Of a stretch of DNA of 64,000 nucleotides, positions 42,234-50,694 are shown piece by piece. Position 1 is the stretch's first letter, and each line of letters starts with the position of its first letter. The position numbers and the translations under genes were made by a program. The DNA comes from Jeotgalicoccus aerolatus. Its GTDB lineage: Bacteria > Bacillota > Bacilli > Staphylococcales > Salinicoccaceae. The notes under the pieces were generated by a model that saw nothing but the letters and a program-made list of their open reading frames with translations, did no database searches and was not told the origin of the DNA. The stretch covers positions 62,001-126,000 of the forward strand of contig NZ_BMCN01000001.1 of assembly GCF_014635205.1 (NCBI RefSeq). The letters are read 5' to 3'.

Positions 42234-43151
42234 CTAATATTTCTTATACCATTTCGGAATAGTCAGTTCAAAACGATCATACCAGCCGAGAATCTCAGTA
42301 TAGGAACGTCTCATCGTTTTAATTTCTTTATCGCCAAAAGGAAGTGCCCATGGCAGGGAAGACAGCATGTTAGCTGAGATATATAAAAGCAGCAGTTTCC
42401 AGAATTCATCCGGCACATCGTTATTAAAATAACCATCGACTCTGCCGCTGGCAAAAGCGGAACTGGTACTCGCTCACCAGGTAATTCTATTGAATTCCTC
42501 ATATGCTTCACCGGTATCATGACGGTCGAAGTCTATAATATGCAGCTTATTATTGCTGTCAATCAGCATATTGCCAATATGAAAGTCACCGTGGTGCTGC
42601 ACATTTCTATTATTATCAATCAAGTGTCTATATTTACTGATGGCGTCCATTAAAAGGTGACCGTTATCATACTTCAATTCGCAGTCATTATACATTTTTA
42701 TTTTTTTATCAATTTTTCTGTTATATCTTGTCTTCCATGATTCTTTGTCTTCACTGACAGGTTTAAAACTATGAATCTCAGCTAAAATTTCCCCAGCTTT
42801 GATGCCAAAGTTATACTGCTCTGATAAAGTGAAATTATTAATTACATCTCCTGCATCATTGCCATCGATCCAGTTTAGCAGCAGGAAATAATAAGTATCA
42901 TTTAAACACTCACCATGTGCAGCAAGTTTGTGAGTAGGGATATTTTTTTCCCTAGATTGCATTAATAAGTCTTTGTGCTCCAGGTACGCCTGCTTATTAT
43001 TAATATCAGTCATTCTAAGTAAATACTTCTTAGCTTCAGTTACAACGATAAACTTATGATCATTGGACCATCCTTTGTTAAAGGGAGTAATAGATTGAAT
43101 ATTTTTAAGCGGCAGTTCTGATAAGAGAGAATTAATCATCACTTCAGACAT
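42234..43151 (-). pseudogene. Aminoglycoside phosphotransferase-like gene with in-frame TGA
   Basis: One frame of 306 codons encodes an APH/choline-kinase fold protein, starting behind AAGGATGG with MSEVMINSLL. It has the ATP-site Lys in KKYLLRMTD, the catalytic loop HHGDFHIGNMLI (Asp) and the metal-binding IIDFDRHD. A TGA at 42474-42476 interrupts it after FNRITW; the same frame then continues ASTSSAFASGRVDGYF down to 42234 with a family-like C-terminus. In relatives a Ser follows the Trp, so a single TCA-to-TGA change is the simplest account. The truncated product lacks about 78 C-terminal residues of the C-lobe. Substrates of this subfamily are unknown; resistance should not be assumed. 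Confidence 0.78.
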
Positions 43152-43240
43152 TTTAACCATCCTTAATATTAATAAGTTAAGACAATTATAATATACTTGG
43201 AGTATCATCAATAATGATATTCGGAAAGTGAGTGATATAA

Positions 43241-43981
43241 ATGAAATTTATCGGGATAGATCTGGCATGGACTTATAAAAACGAAAGCGGCATTTGTGTC
43301 ATGGATGAGAACGGGGAAGTGCTCATCCTTGAATCTGCAGTATTCAGCGATGAAGATATCGTTAAGATTATTAAAAACTACAGCGATGAAATGCTGCATA
43401 TCGCAATCGATGCGCCGCTCGTCGTTAATAATGAGACCGGTTCACGTCAGGCGGAACGCGATCTGCAGAGAGGCAGAATCCACGGGCATCGTCTGTTTGC
43501 GTTTAACTCCAATAGAACATTTATGACTAAAGCATATAAAGGAATAAGAGGAGAGGTGCTGAGTCAGTTAATTAAAGAACATCTTCCAAATATCAGCATC
43601 GGTATGAATGATAAGGGCTCGAATATTATTGAGACATTTCCGACGGGTATAGTAAGCGGCTTATTTCCGGATATTTTTCCGGTTAAATATAAACGTAAAA
43701 AAGGAATGACATTTGAAGAAACAGTTGGTCAGATGAAGCTGCTGACAGAACGTATTGGCCTGCTTGAACAGCGGGGTATTATATCCGGATTCAAAGAAAA
43801 ACTGATGGTGGATGCAGCAGCGATTAACCGGAAACATCATAAGCATCTGGAAGATAAGCTGGATGCTGTCCTGTGTACTTTAGGACATTATCTGATTTAT
43901 AAAGAGATGGCTGCTGCGAGAAAATTCGGCACAGATAAAGATGGTTTTATACTTCTGCCGGAAGCTCTTGAAGAAATATAG
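43241..43981 (+). CDS. DUF429 protein, predicted RNase H-like nuclease
   Basis: The 246-residue DUF429 family protein has the RNase H-like first strand FIGIDLAWTYKNESGICV with the conserved Asp (residue 6), a second acidic strand IAIDAPLVV (Asp about 57), and the family motifs ERDLQRGRIHGHRLF and EDKLDAVLCTLGHYLIY near the C-terminus, supplying another Asp. Members are predicted nucleases without an established role. The gene is divergent from the damaged phosphotransferase gene; the ribosome site GAAAGTGAGTG is moderate. Monocistronic. Confidence 0.82.
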   Translation: MKFIGIDLAWTYKNESGICVMDENGEVLILESAVFSDEDIVKIIKNYSDEMLHIAIDAPLVVNNETGSRQAERDLQRGRIHGHRLFAFNSNRTFMTKAYKGIRGEVLSQLIKEHLPNISIGMNDKGSNIIETFPTGIVSGLFPDIFPVKYKRKKGMTFEETVGQMKLLTERIGLLEQRGIISGFKEKLMVDAAAINRKHHKHLEDKLDAVLCTLGHYLIYKEMAAARKFGTDKDGFILLPEALEEI

Positions 43982-43988
43982 TTTACAC

Positions 43989-44017
43989 TTGTGATTCCTT
44001 TCACAATAAGTTATAAT
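43989..44017 (+). promoter_or_regulatory. Rex operator overlapping the butanediol dehydrogenase promoter
   Basis: TTGTGATTCCTTTCACAA (43989-44006) fits the Rex consensus TTGTGAN6TCACAA perfectly. Its left arm is also the -35 (TTGTGA), followed after 17 bp by a consensus -10 TATAAT (44012-44017). Rex, when NAD+/NADH is high, should block this promoter, so the gene would be induced under oxygen limitation. Confidence 0.8.
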
Positions 44018-44053
44018 ATAAGTAAGAAAAACATTCAAGGAGTGAAGTGGTTT

Positions 44054-45106
44054 ATGAAAGCAGTAGTATACTATGACACAAAAGATGTTCGAATCGAAGA
44101 AGTGGCTGAACCTAAAGTTTATGCTGAGGGTGTTAAAGTAAAAGTTGCCTGGACAGGTATATGCGGTACTGATCTGCATGAGTATCTCGGGGGTCCAATT
44201 TTTATTCCGGGAGACGCGCCGAATGGTGTGACAGGTAAAGAAAGACCTGTAATTATGGGACATGAATTCAGCGGTGTAATAGAAGAAGTCGGAGAAGAAG
44301 TTGAGGGACTGGCTGCCGGAGATAAGGTTGTTATCAACCCTGTTCTGACAAATAAGCAGCATGACAATCCTTTATACGATTTCTATAAAGAAGGAACGTT
44401 TATCGGTCTCGGGGATGACGGCGGTTTTGCTGATTTTGTCGTCGTACCTGCAGAAAACATTGTTAAACTGAAAGACAGTACTTCCTTGAAAATCGGTGCC
44501 TTGGTAGAGCCGACAGCAGTTGCGCTGCAGGCAATCCGTGAATCGGAACTTAAGTTCTCCGAAACGGTTGCGGTCTACGGTGCAGGTCCTATCGGTCTTG
44601 TGACTATATTAGCTGCACGTGCAGCCGGAGCGAAAGATATCTTTGTCTTTGATTTATCGGATGAGCGCCTCGAGAAAGCTAAAGAATTTGGTGCAACACA
44701 TACTGTAAACAGCGGTAAAGAAAATCCTGTAGAGTATATTAAGTCGATTTACCCGGACGGTGTCGACCGGACATTTGAAGTCGCGGGTGTGAAACAGACA
44801 CTTGAACAGTCTATTCAGTCGACTAGACCGAGAGGCATGGTCTGCATTGTTTCCATCTTTGAAAAAGAAATCGATTTTAATCCGATGATGCTGACAGCTT
44901 CAGGAGTAAGAATATCAAGTTCTTTAGGTTATGAACCGGATATCTTTGAAGCGACTGTAAAAATGATTGAAAGCGGCCAGATTGATCCGTCGCTGATGAT
45001 TACTGAAGAAATAGAACTCGATGAAGTGATAGAAAAAGGTTTCAATAAATTAATTGAAGATAAGTCTCAGGCTAAAATTCTCGTTAAACTGAGCGGGGAA
45101 GAATAA
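44054..45106 (+). CDS. bdhA: 2,3-Butanediol dehydrogenase-like zinc alcohol dehydrogenase
   Basis: The 350-residue medium-chain dehydrogenase resembles (R,R)-butanediol dehydrogenase BdhA of Bacillus. It has the catalytic zinc Cys in GICGTDLHEYLGGPIFIPG (about 36-55), the GHE motif in MGHEFSG (about 73), and the nucleotide loop VYGAGPIGLVTILAARAAG (about 178-196). Like BdhA it lacks the four-Cys structural zinc lobe. It converts acetoin to butanediol with NADH, reoxidising NADH in fermentation, which fits control by Rex. The start is the ATG about 8 nt after AAGGAGTGAAG; upstream in-frame codons lack a ribosome site. Sorbitol/threonine dehydrogenase activity is an alternative. Confidence 0.88.
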   Translation: MKAVVYYDTKDVRIEEVAEPKVYAEGVKVKVAWTGICGTDLHEYLGGPIFIPGDAPNGVTGKERPVIMGHEFSGVIEEVGEEVEGLAAGDKVVINPVLTNKQHDNPLYDFYKEGTFIGLGDDGGFADFVVVPAENIVKLKDSTSLKIGALVEPTAVALQAIRESELKFSETVAVYGAGPIGLVTILAARAAGAKDIFVFDLSDERLEKAKEFGATHTVNSGKENPVEYIKSIYPDGVDRTFEVAGVKQTLEQSIQSTRPRGMVCIVSIFEKEIDFNPMMLTASGVRISSSLGYEPDIFEATVKMIESGQIDPSLMITEEIELDEVIEKGFNKLIEDKSQAKILVKLSGEE

Positions 45107-45121
45107 CTGAATATATACTTT

Positions 45122-45162
45122 TAAAAACCGCGGTGATTATATCAATCACCGCGGTTTTTTAT
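45122..45162 (+). terminator. Terminator of the dehydrogenase gene
   Basis: AAAACCGCGGTGATT with AATCACCGCGGTTTT forms a strong stem (loop ATATC), followed by TTTAT. Confidence 0.93.
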
Positions 45163-45216
45163 CTGTTATAGTAGTTTTAAAAGAAGTTTTTAAGAATTTA
45201 TTAAAGGATTGAGAAT

Positions 45217-46134
45217 ATGGAGAAAACATCATGGCATGTACTGTCAAATGGCGAGTATTTAACTGCTTCAAGCAAATTGTCCATGGCGCTTGATGAAGCG
45301 GATGCTGTATTAATCGGTGTTGGCGCAGGCATGGCGGCGGCAGATGGTTTTACATATGCAGGACCGAGATTTACACAAAATTTTCCTGATTTCATTGAAA
45401 AGTATCGCTGGCTGGATATGTTTCAGGCAAGCGTATTTGAATTTGAAAATTTAAATGAAGAATGGTCATTTTTCAGCCGTTTTGTCGATTTAAATTATAT
45501 GAGTCAGCCGCTCGGGGAATCTTATATACGTCTGAAAGAATTACTGGAAGGCAGAAATTATCATATTATTACATCCAACGCAGACAATGCTTTTGAAAAA
45601 GCCGGTTTTGATAAAAATAAAGTATTCGACATGCAGGGGAAATATAACTTACTGCAGTGTTCAAAAGGATGTACTCCAAAACGTTATAATAATGAAGAGT
45701 TAATGAAAGACATGATCGACCGCCAGCGGGGTATGAAGGTGCCTGACGATTTGATTCCATATTGTAAGGAATGCGGTGCGCCTATGGAGCTGAACCGGCG
45801 TAATCACACCGATTGGATGGTGGAAGATGCTCGATTTTTCAAAGAGCAGAAATTATATAAACAATTTCTTCAAGAGTATGCCGATAAAAAGCTGCTGATT
45901 CTGGAACTCGGCTGCGGGTATATGGCCCCTCAAGTTATTAAGCATCCATTTCAAAATATGACAGAAAATCAAAGTAACAGTTTATATATGACTGTTAATT
46001 TGAAAGATTACAGCATACCGCAAAATATAAGAAATCGGACGATTTGGCTGCAGGAAGATATTAAGGACCTGTTATTAAATATTCAGCAGGAACAGCAGTT
46101 TACAAAAATGAATTTTTACGAAACGGAGCAATAG
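45217..46134 (+). CDS. SirTM-type (class M) sirtuin, protein ADP-ribosyltransferase
   Basis: The 305-residue sirtuin-like protein matches the SirTM class that ADP-ribosylates lipoylated GcvH-L. It has GVGAGMAAADGF (NAD loop, about 35-46), TSNADNAF in place of TQNID (N121), MQGKYNLLQC where Gln140 replaces the deacetylase His, R195, and two Cys pairs for zinc (C-S-K-G-C and C-K-E-C). Asn118, Gln137 and Arg192 of S. pyogenes SirTM would align with a constant offset of 3. Lipoate ligase follows 3 nt downstream, as in SirTM operons, but no GcvH-L or macrodomain gene is visible nearby. It likely modifies a lipoylated carrier in oxidative stress. Confidence 0.85.
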   Translation: MEKTSWHVLSNGEYLTASSKLSMALDEADAVLIGVGAGMAAADGFTYAGPRFTQNFPDFIEKYRWLDMFQASVFEFENLNEEWSFFSRFVDLNYMSQPLGESYIRLKELLEGRNYHIITSNADNAFEKAGFDKNKVFDMQGKYNLLQCSKGCTPKRYNNEELMKDMIDRQRGMKVPDDLIPYCKECGAPMELNRRNHTDWMVEDARFFKEQKLYKQFLQEYADKKLLILELGCGYMAPQVIKHPFQNMTENQSNSLYMTVNLKDYSIPQNIRNRTIWLQEDIKDLLLNIQQEQQFTKMNFYETEQ

Positions 46135-46137
46135 CGG

Positions 46138-47163
46138 ATGTATCTTATAGAAGTTAAACGTGACGGCAAATATATTTACGATGGTGCAACGGCGCTCGCC
46201 GTACAGGTTTACGCACAAGAAAACCTGTTTTTGGGTGAGGACATGGTGTTTCCATATTTAACAGAACCGCTTGTTCAAGTCGGCCGCTATCAAAATGCAC
46301 GTGAAGAAGCGAATTTAGAATTTATGAAAAAGGAAGATATTAAGCTGGTCAGAAGAGATACCGGCGGCGGCACAATTTATCTCGATATGGGCAGCGTAAA
46401 TTTTTGTTTTGTTGGTGATCATTCAAAGACAGATTCCGCTGTCAACTTTGAGCAGATGTACCAGCCGGCGATCGATATACTTAAAGAGTTAGGTGTTAAA
46501 AATGTCGAAATGAGCGGCAGAAATGACCTTCAAATCGATGGTAAAAAGGTTTCCGGTGCTGCGATGAATATTGTCAACGGCCGAACATACAGCGGTTATA
46601 CGCTGCTGCTCGACATTGATGATGAAAAAATGGAAGGTGCTTTAAAGCCGAATAAAAAGAAAATGGCTTCAAAAGGAATTAAATCTGTCCGAAAAAGAGT
46701 GATATCGCTCAGAGATTACCTGGTTGACGAATATAAAAATCTGACGTCTAAAGAATTTTATGAATTAATGATTTTAAAGATTTTTAGAACTCAAGACCGA
46801 AGTAAAATAAAAACATATGAATTGACTGATGAAGACTGGGCAGGCATCGATCAGCTGATGAATGAAAAATATCATCATTGGGATTGGACCTTCGGTAAAT
46901 CTCCGAGATACACATATTCAAGAGACGGGCGCTTTTCAATCGGCACGCTTGATATTACGCTCGACGTTGATGAGGGTATCATTCAGCATGCAAAAATATA
47001 CGGTGATTTCTTTGGAAGCGAAGATATCGGAGCAGTAGAAACGGCACTTGAAGGTGTAAAACTAAAAGCTGACGACTTAAAAACTGCTTTAAGTCATATC
47101 GACTTAAAACGGTATATCGGAAATGTTACAGCAGATGAAATTGTTAAGCTGATTATGGAGTAA
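46138..47163 (+). CDS. Lipoate-protein ligase (LplA2-like)
   Basis: The 341-residue lipoate ligase attaches lipoate to carrier proteins through lipoyl-AMP. The lipoate-binding RRDTGGGTIYLDMGSVNF (about 69-86) corresponds to RRxxGGGxV-x-D, and the catalytic Lys lies in DGKKVSGAAMNI (about 136-147); the C-terminal accessory domain (about 250-341) is present. It sits 3 nt after the SirTM gene, which in other Firmicutes marks LplA2, the ligase acting on GcvH-L. The start ATG follows GGAGCAATAGCGG within the end of the sirtuin gene. Confidence 0.92.
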   Translation: MYLIEVKRDGKYIYDGATALAVQVYAQENLFLGEDMVFPYLTEPLVQVGRYQNAREEANLEFMKKEDIKLVRRDTGGGTIYLDMGSVNFCFVGDHSKTDSAVNFEQMYQPAIDILKELGVKNVEMSGRNDLQIDGKKVSGAAMNIVNGRTYSGYTLLLDIDDEKMEGALKPNKKKMASKGIKSVRKRVISLRDYLVDEYKNLTSKEFYELMILKIFRTQDRSKIKTYELTDEDWAGIDQLMNEKYHHWDWTFGKSPRYTYSRDGRFSIGTLDITLDVDEGIIQHAKIYGDFFGSEDIGAVETALEGVKLKADDLKTALSHIDLKRYIGNVTADEIVKLIME

Positions 47164-47218
47164 GATTCAGCATTACGGGTATCGGATAATAACACAGCGT
47201 ATAAGGAGCGAATGCACA

Positions 47219-48457
47219 GTGGTGGAATTAAGAATTAATGAAGACAGATTATTAAATAGAATTAACGAACTGGGCGAGATTGGCCGAAATGAAAAAGGAC
47301 AGCTGACCCGTTTAGCCTTAACTGACGAGGACAAGGCGGGGAGAGATTTATTAGTCAGCTGGTTTAAATCACTCGATTTAAAGGTGGAAATCGACAGCTT
47401 CGGAAATATATTTGGCACATGGGAAGAGAATCATAATAAAAAAGAAAAACCTTTAATGCTGGGCTCTCATATTGATTCAGTGATTGATGCGGGTAAATAC
47501 GATGGAAGTTACGGTGTTTTATCGGGTCTGGAAGTCGTTGAAACACTAAAAGAAAATAAGATTAAAACAGATTTACCAATCACCATCGCAGCTTTTACTA
47601 ACGAAGAAGGCGTCAGATTCCCGCCGAGTATGCTCGGTTCACTCGTGTATTCAGGAGATTTAAATATCGAAAAAGCACTGGATACGATTGGTATGGACGG
47701 TAAAAGAATGGGAGATGAGCTGGAGCGTATTGGTTATAAAGGCGACAAGGCCCCCGGTTTTATTCAGCCGGCAGCTTATATTGAACTGCACATCGAACAG
47801 GGACCGGTTCTGGACAAAGAAGAAATAGATATCGGTGCAGTACATAATCTGCAAGGGAACTCGAGACGTGAAATTATATTTACTGGTGAGGCTAATCATG
47901 CAGGTTCTACGCCGAACAGCATGCGTAAGGATCCAATGCAGGCTGTGACGTATTTCATGTCGACTTTATATAACTACATTAACAAAAACGGTCTGGATAC
48001 TGTAGCAACACTGGGGTCAATCCAGCTGGAACCAAATGCAGCAACAATAATTCCTTCCAGAGCCGCATTTACTTTAGACATGAGAAGTCCGTCAGCTGAT
48101 GGATTTTTAGAAGCGCAAACCTTAGTGCGTGATACGCTTGAAGAAATTAAAGCGGCAGGAAAAATAGGAGTCGAAGCAACAGAATTTGCAATATTTGAAC
48201 CAGTCATTTTTGATAAAGGCATTGTAGAAAATATTGCAGCATCATCGGATGAATTGAAATTGACATCGAAATTAATGACATCAGGTGCCGGACATGACGC
48301 ACAGATGATCAACCGTATCGCACCGTCAGCTATGATCTTCGTACCAAGCAAAGACGGTGTCAGTCACAATCCACTGGAATACACATCACCAGAACAACTG
48401 GTGAATGGGGCGAATGTACTGCTCCTGACAGCTTCAAAAATAGTCAATGCTAAATAA
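47219..48457 (+). CDS. M20-family amidohydrolase (N-carbamoyl-amino acid hydrolase / allantoate amidohydrolase)
   Basis: The 412-residue metallo-amidohydrolase of the M20 AllC/hyuC group carries the metal ligands in GSHIDSVIDAGKYDGSYG (His and Asp, about 81-98), the catalytic Glu pair in FTNEEGVRF (about 126-134), HIEQGPVLD (about 191-199) and a C-terminal GAGHDAQMI (about 357-365). It hydrolyses N-carbamoyl-L-amino acids or allantoate/ureido compounds. The start is GTG 47219, a second in-frame GTG following; AAGGAG is at 47202-47207. It follows the ligase by 55 nt. No urease or hydantoinase gene is adjacent, so the exact substrate is undecided. Confidence 0.88.
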   Translation: MVELRINEDRLLNRINELGEIGRNEKGQLTRLALTDEDKAGRDLLVSWFKSLDLKVEIDSFGNIFGTWEENHNKKEKPLMLGSHIDSVIDAGKYDGSYGVLSGLEVVETLKENKIKTDLPITIAAFTNEEGVRFPPSMLGSLVYSGDLNIEKALDTIGMDGKRMGDELERIGYKGDKAPGFIQPAAYIELHIEQGPVLDKEEIDIGAVHNLQGNSRREIIFTGEANHAGSTPNSMRKDPMQAVTYFMSTLYNYINKNGLDTVATLGSIQLEPNAATIIPSRAAFTLDMRSPSADGFLEAQTLVRDTLEEIKAAGKIGVEATEFAIFEPVIFDKGIVENIAASSDELKLTSKLMTSGAGHDAQMINRIAPSAMIFVPSKDGVSHNPLEYTSPEQLVNGANVLLLTASKIVNAK

Positions 48458-48483
48458 ATCATAGACAGGAGTTAATTTTAACA

Positions 48484-48843
48484 ATGAATAATATTTTAGA
48501 AGTCACTTTGTTGAATGAAATTACAGTGCCGGAAGACATTGAAAACATGCTGGTCAATGGCGAGGAAGCGGTAAAATCGTATAAAACATTTCGAGACAGT
48601 GTGACGTTTACGACAAAACGTATTATCCTCCGAGATTCTCAAGGTGTGACAGGAAAAAAAGTAGAGTTGTATTCAATCTCTTATAATATTATTAATATGT
48701 GGTCTTCAGAAAATGCCAGAGGAATGTTTGATATGAACGCTGAATTAGAACTCTGGACAAGAGCCGGGCAATTTAAAATCAAACTCGATAAAAAGATTGA
48801 TATACGTGAAATTGATATGCTGATTGCGAACGCAACGCTCTAA
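48484..48843 (+). CDS. Bacterial PH-domain protein (bPH_1)
   Basis: The 119-residue protein consists of a single bacterial pleckstrin-homology-like domain of the bPH_1/YvqI-like type: VEDIENMLVNGEEAV-like first helix (actual PEDIENMLVNGEEAVKSYK), then DSVTFTTKRIILRDSQG, the family strand motif T-x-R-I-I-x-x-D, and LYSISYNIINMWSSENA, ending LELWTRAGQFKIKL. Such proteins are soluble multimers with unknown ligand. The gene starts behind ACAGGAGTTAATTTTAACA. It may be cotranscribed with the amidohydrolase (26-nt gap). Confidence 0.82.
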   Translation: MNNILEVTLLNEITVPEDIENMLVNGEEAVKSYKTFRDSVTFTTKRIILRDSQGVTGKKVELYSISYNIINMWSSENARGMFDMNAELELWTRAGQFKIKLDKKIDIREIDMLIANATL

Positions 48844-48904
48844 TTTGTTATAAAATCCTCTAAAAGGGTATTACTAATGTAATATAAATTTTGAGGTGAA
48901 AGAA

Positions 48905-49141
48905 ATGGCTAAAAAAGAGAAGAAAATTATTAAAGAAGCATGGCAGGAAACGAAAAACTTAAAAGAAGGCGAAGTTTTTCTGTTAAAAGATTTGTTCAAA
49001 GGATATAAATGGAACCGAATTAAAACAGAAACACGAAGCAGCTTAGGCCGTTTATTTTTAGAAAAAGTACAGAAAAAAAAATCAGTCGAAGCAATAGAAA
49101 AAACATCATCACAACAGCAGCAGTACAGAAAACTGGGCTAA
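48905..49141 (+). CDS. DUF1413 small protein
   Basis: The 78-residue very basic protein has the DUF1413 pattern: LKEGEVFLLKDLFKGYKWNRI (about 22-42) followed by SSLGRLFLEKVQ. The start chosen is the ATG about 6 nt after GAGGTGAAA; a GTG three codons earlier lies inside that site. Members occur in Firmicutes as stand-alone proteins or phage-associated DNA-binding-like proteins with a short winged-helix look. Function unknown. The tail is Gln/Ser-rich. Confidence 0.75.
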   Translation: MAKKEKKIIKEAWQETKNLKEGEVFLLKDLFKGYKWNRIKTETRSSLGRLFLEKVQKKKSVEAIEKTSSQQQQYRKLG

Positions 49142-49236
49142 TATTTACTCGGCCGATACAATTTTAACCGTTACTTTACGAAATGCAGCTTGGCAACAAG
49201 TTACAGTGATAAGTAACAAGGTTGTGGAGGCTGAGT

Positions 49237-49869
49237 ATGAATATTTCTAATAAAGTATTGAGTGATGAAGTGTTAATTCATGAAAATGTGAAAATTACTA
49301 ATTGTGATTTTGGCGCATATACAGAAGTCGGTATGTTTAACTTTTTAGAGAACAGCACGTTTGGAGATTATTCTTATACGGGGCAGTTCTGTTTTGTTCA
49401 AAATACGGAGATTGGCAAATTCTCAAATATTGCAGCAAATGTCAGAATCGGTCCGACGGATCATCCTTACGCTCGGCCATCATTGCATCACTTTACCTAT
49501 AGGCAGAAAATGTACAGTTTTGCTGACACTGACGATGAGCGCTTTTTTGACCACAGACAAAGCAGGAAGACATACATCGGGCATGACACCTGGATTGGAC
49601 ACGGGGCAATTATTTCGCCGGAAGTTACAATCGGTCACGGTGCGGTAATTGGTGCAGGTGCGGTAGTGACTAAAGACGTTGCACCGTATGCAATAGCCGT
49701 CGGTGTCCCGGCAAAAGAAATAAAGAAACGGTTCAGTGAAGAAATTATAGAAGAATTGCTGCAAATTAATTGGTGGGACTGGAGTCATGAAAAGATAAAA
49801 AATCATCTGGAAGATTTCCATTTGCTTATAGAAGAATTTACAGCTAAGCATGCTAAAAACCAGAGGTGA
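49237..49869 (+). CDS. Left-handed beta-helix acyltransferase (PhnO/DapH-like hexapeptide family)
   Basis: The 210-residue hexapeptide-repeat acyltransferase (left-handed beta helix; xenobiotic/phosphonate-type acyltransferase group) has N-terminal coils, then RIGPTDHPYARPSLHHFTYR with the probable catalytic His, and IGHDTWIGHGAIISPEVTIGHGAVIGAGAVVTKDVAPYAIAVGVPAKEI (repeat rungs, about 115-165). A family name often used is phosphonate metabolism transferase, but no phn genes are nearby, so the acceptor is unknown. The start ATG follows GTGGAGGC; an in-frame TTG at 49222 precedes that site. Confidence 0.83.
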   Translation: MNISNKVLSDEVLIHENVKITNCDFGAYTEVGMFNFLENSTFGDYSYTGQFCFVQNTEIGKFSNIAANVRIGPTDHPYARPSLHHFTYRQKMYSFADTDDERFFDHRQSRKTYIGHDTWIGHGAIISPEVTIGHGAVIGAGAVVTKDVAPYAIAVGVPAKEIKKRFSEEIIEELLQINWWDWSHEKIKNHLEDFHLLIEEFTAKHAKNQR

Positions 49870-49961
49870 CTCTGGTTTTTTTGTTTATCAGTCTAACGAG
49901 AACACTCATCAACCTGACAGCAAAAAATGCCCGGCTCATCGAAGAGTCCGGGCATTTTAGT
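49858..49961. terminator. Convergent terminators between acyltransferase and FluC genes
   Basis: AACCAGAGGTGACTCTGGTT with seven T (49859-49884) ends the acyltransferase gene, and AAAATGCCCGG with CCGGGCATTTT (49924-49961) forms a second hairpin, which ends the minus-strand FluC operon. Confidence 0.85.
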
Positions 49962-50324
49962 CTATATAAACATACTTCCCGCGATTAATCCGCAGGCAAC
50001 TGCAACCAGGGTGAAGAATATAGTTACACACGAATATTTTAAAAATAATTTTGTTTTCTTTTCACGGAGCAGATTGAACTGATCCAAAGCGAATTGTGAA
50101 TAGGTAGTAAAGCCGCCTAAAAAACCGACAGCAATGATTAAATAATACTGTGTATTTTCCGCGACCATTATTGCAACCATACCCATTAAAAATGCCCCGG
50201 CAATATTCACCGCTATGGTACCGTATGGCATGTCCTTATTTTTAAATACGGACAGCTGGCTAATATAAGCGCGCAGGCAGGCACCAAGTGCTGCAGCGAC
50301 CATCATCGTCATCAGGTTAATCAT
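49962..50324 (-). CDS. crcB: Fluoride channel subunit FluC (CrcB), second copy
   Basis: A 120-residue CrcB/Fluc protein with four helices. Motifs are the N-terminal ALGACLRAYISQ, the central GTIAVNIAGAFLMG (with the conserved Asn) and GFLGGFTTYSQFALDQF, which includes the Phe box and Thr/Ser. Firmicutes often encode two paralogs that dimerise into a F-/export channel. The start is at 50324 behind GGGAGG and overlaps the end of the first copy by 8 nt; a longer frame (to 50354) lacks a site. It is the last gene of the ProDH-fluC-fluC transcript. Confidence 0.93.
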   Translation of the reverse strand: MINLMTMMVAAALGACLRAYISQLSVFKNKDMPYGTIAVNIAGAFLMGMVAIMVAENTQYYLIIAVGFLGGFTTYSQFALDQFNLLREKKTKLFLKYSCVTIFFTLVAVACGLIAGSMFI

Positions 50325-50682
50325 TGACTTTTTTACCTCCCAGCGTAAATCCAAGAAAGACCGCCGCGAGTCCCAGGGATAAATTAATACCGAGGTAGAC
50401 GATAAACATCAAATAGTCACCGTATGACAGCAGCAAATACTGTTCATAACTCAACATTGAAAATGTTGTAAAGCTGCCGAGAAATCCCGTGATTAAAAAA
50501 GCGTTCAAACCCGGTTTCAGTTCTTTGGCGATAAAAATACCAATTAATAAGGCGCCGGCCAAGTTTACGATTAAAGTACTGCTGTAAAATGGCAGCTGGA
50601 GCGTAATAACTCCTATGGACAGTAAAAAGCGCAGCAGTGCACCGAGTGCTGCTCCTGCGCCTATACTCAAATATTTATTCAT
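50317..50682 (-). CDS. crcB: Fluoride channel subunit FluC (CrcB), first copy
   Basis: A 121-residue Fluc protein with four helices: GALLRFLLS (Arg), LIVNLAGALLIG (Asn-containing helix), GFLGSFTTFSMLSYEQYLL (Phe box). With the second copy immediately downstream it should form a dual-topology antiparallel dimer exporting fluoride. It starts 12 nt after the proline dehydrogenase stop with no space for a fluoride riboswitch, so control must come from the upstream gene's promoter. Confidence 0.93.
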   Translation of the reverse strand: MNKYLSIGAGAALGALLRFLLSIGVITLQLPFYSSTLIVNLAGALLIGIFIAKELKPGLNAFLITGFLGSFTTFSMLSYEQYLLLSYGDYLMFIVYLGINLSLGLAAVFLGFTLGGKKVND

Positions 50683-50694
50683 AAAAATTCCAAT

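Noticed and set aside
42474-42476. TGA as selenocysteine or recoded codon
   Set aside because: The family has a Ser, not Cys, at this place, and no Sec insertion element or selenium gene was seen; a point mutation is simpler.
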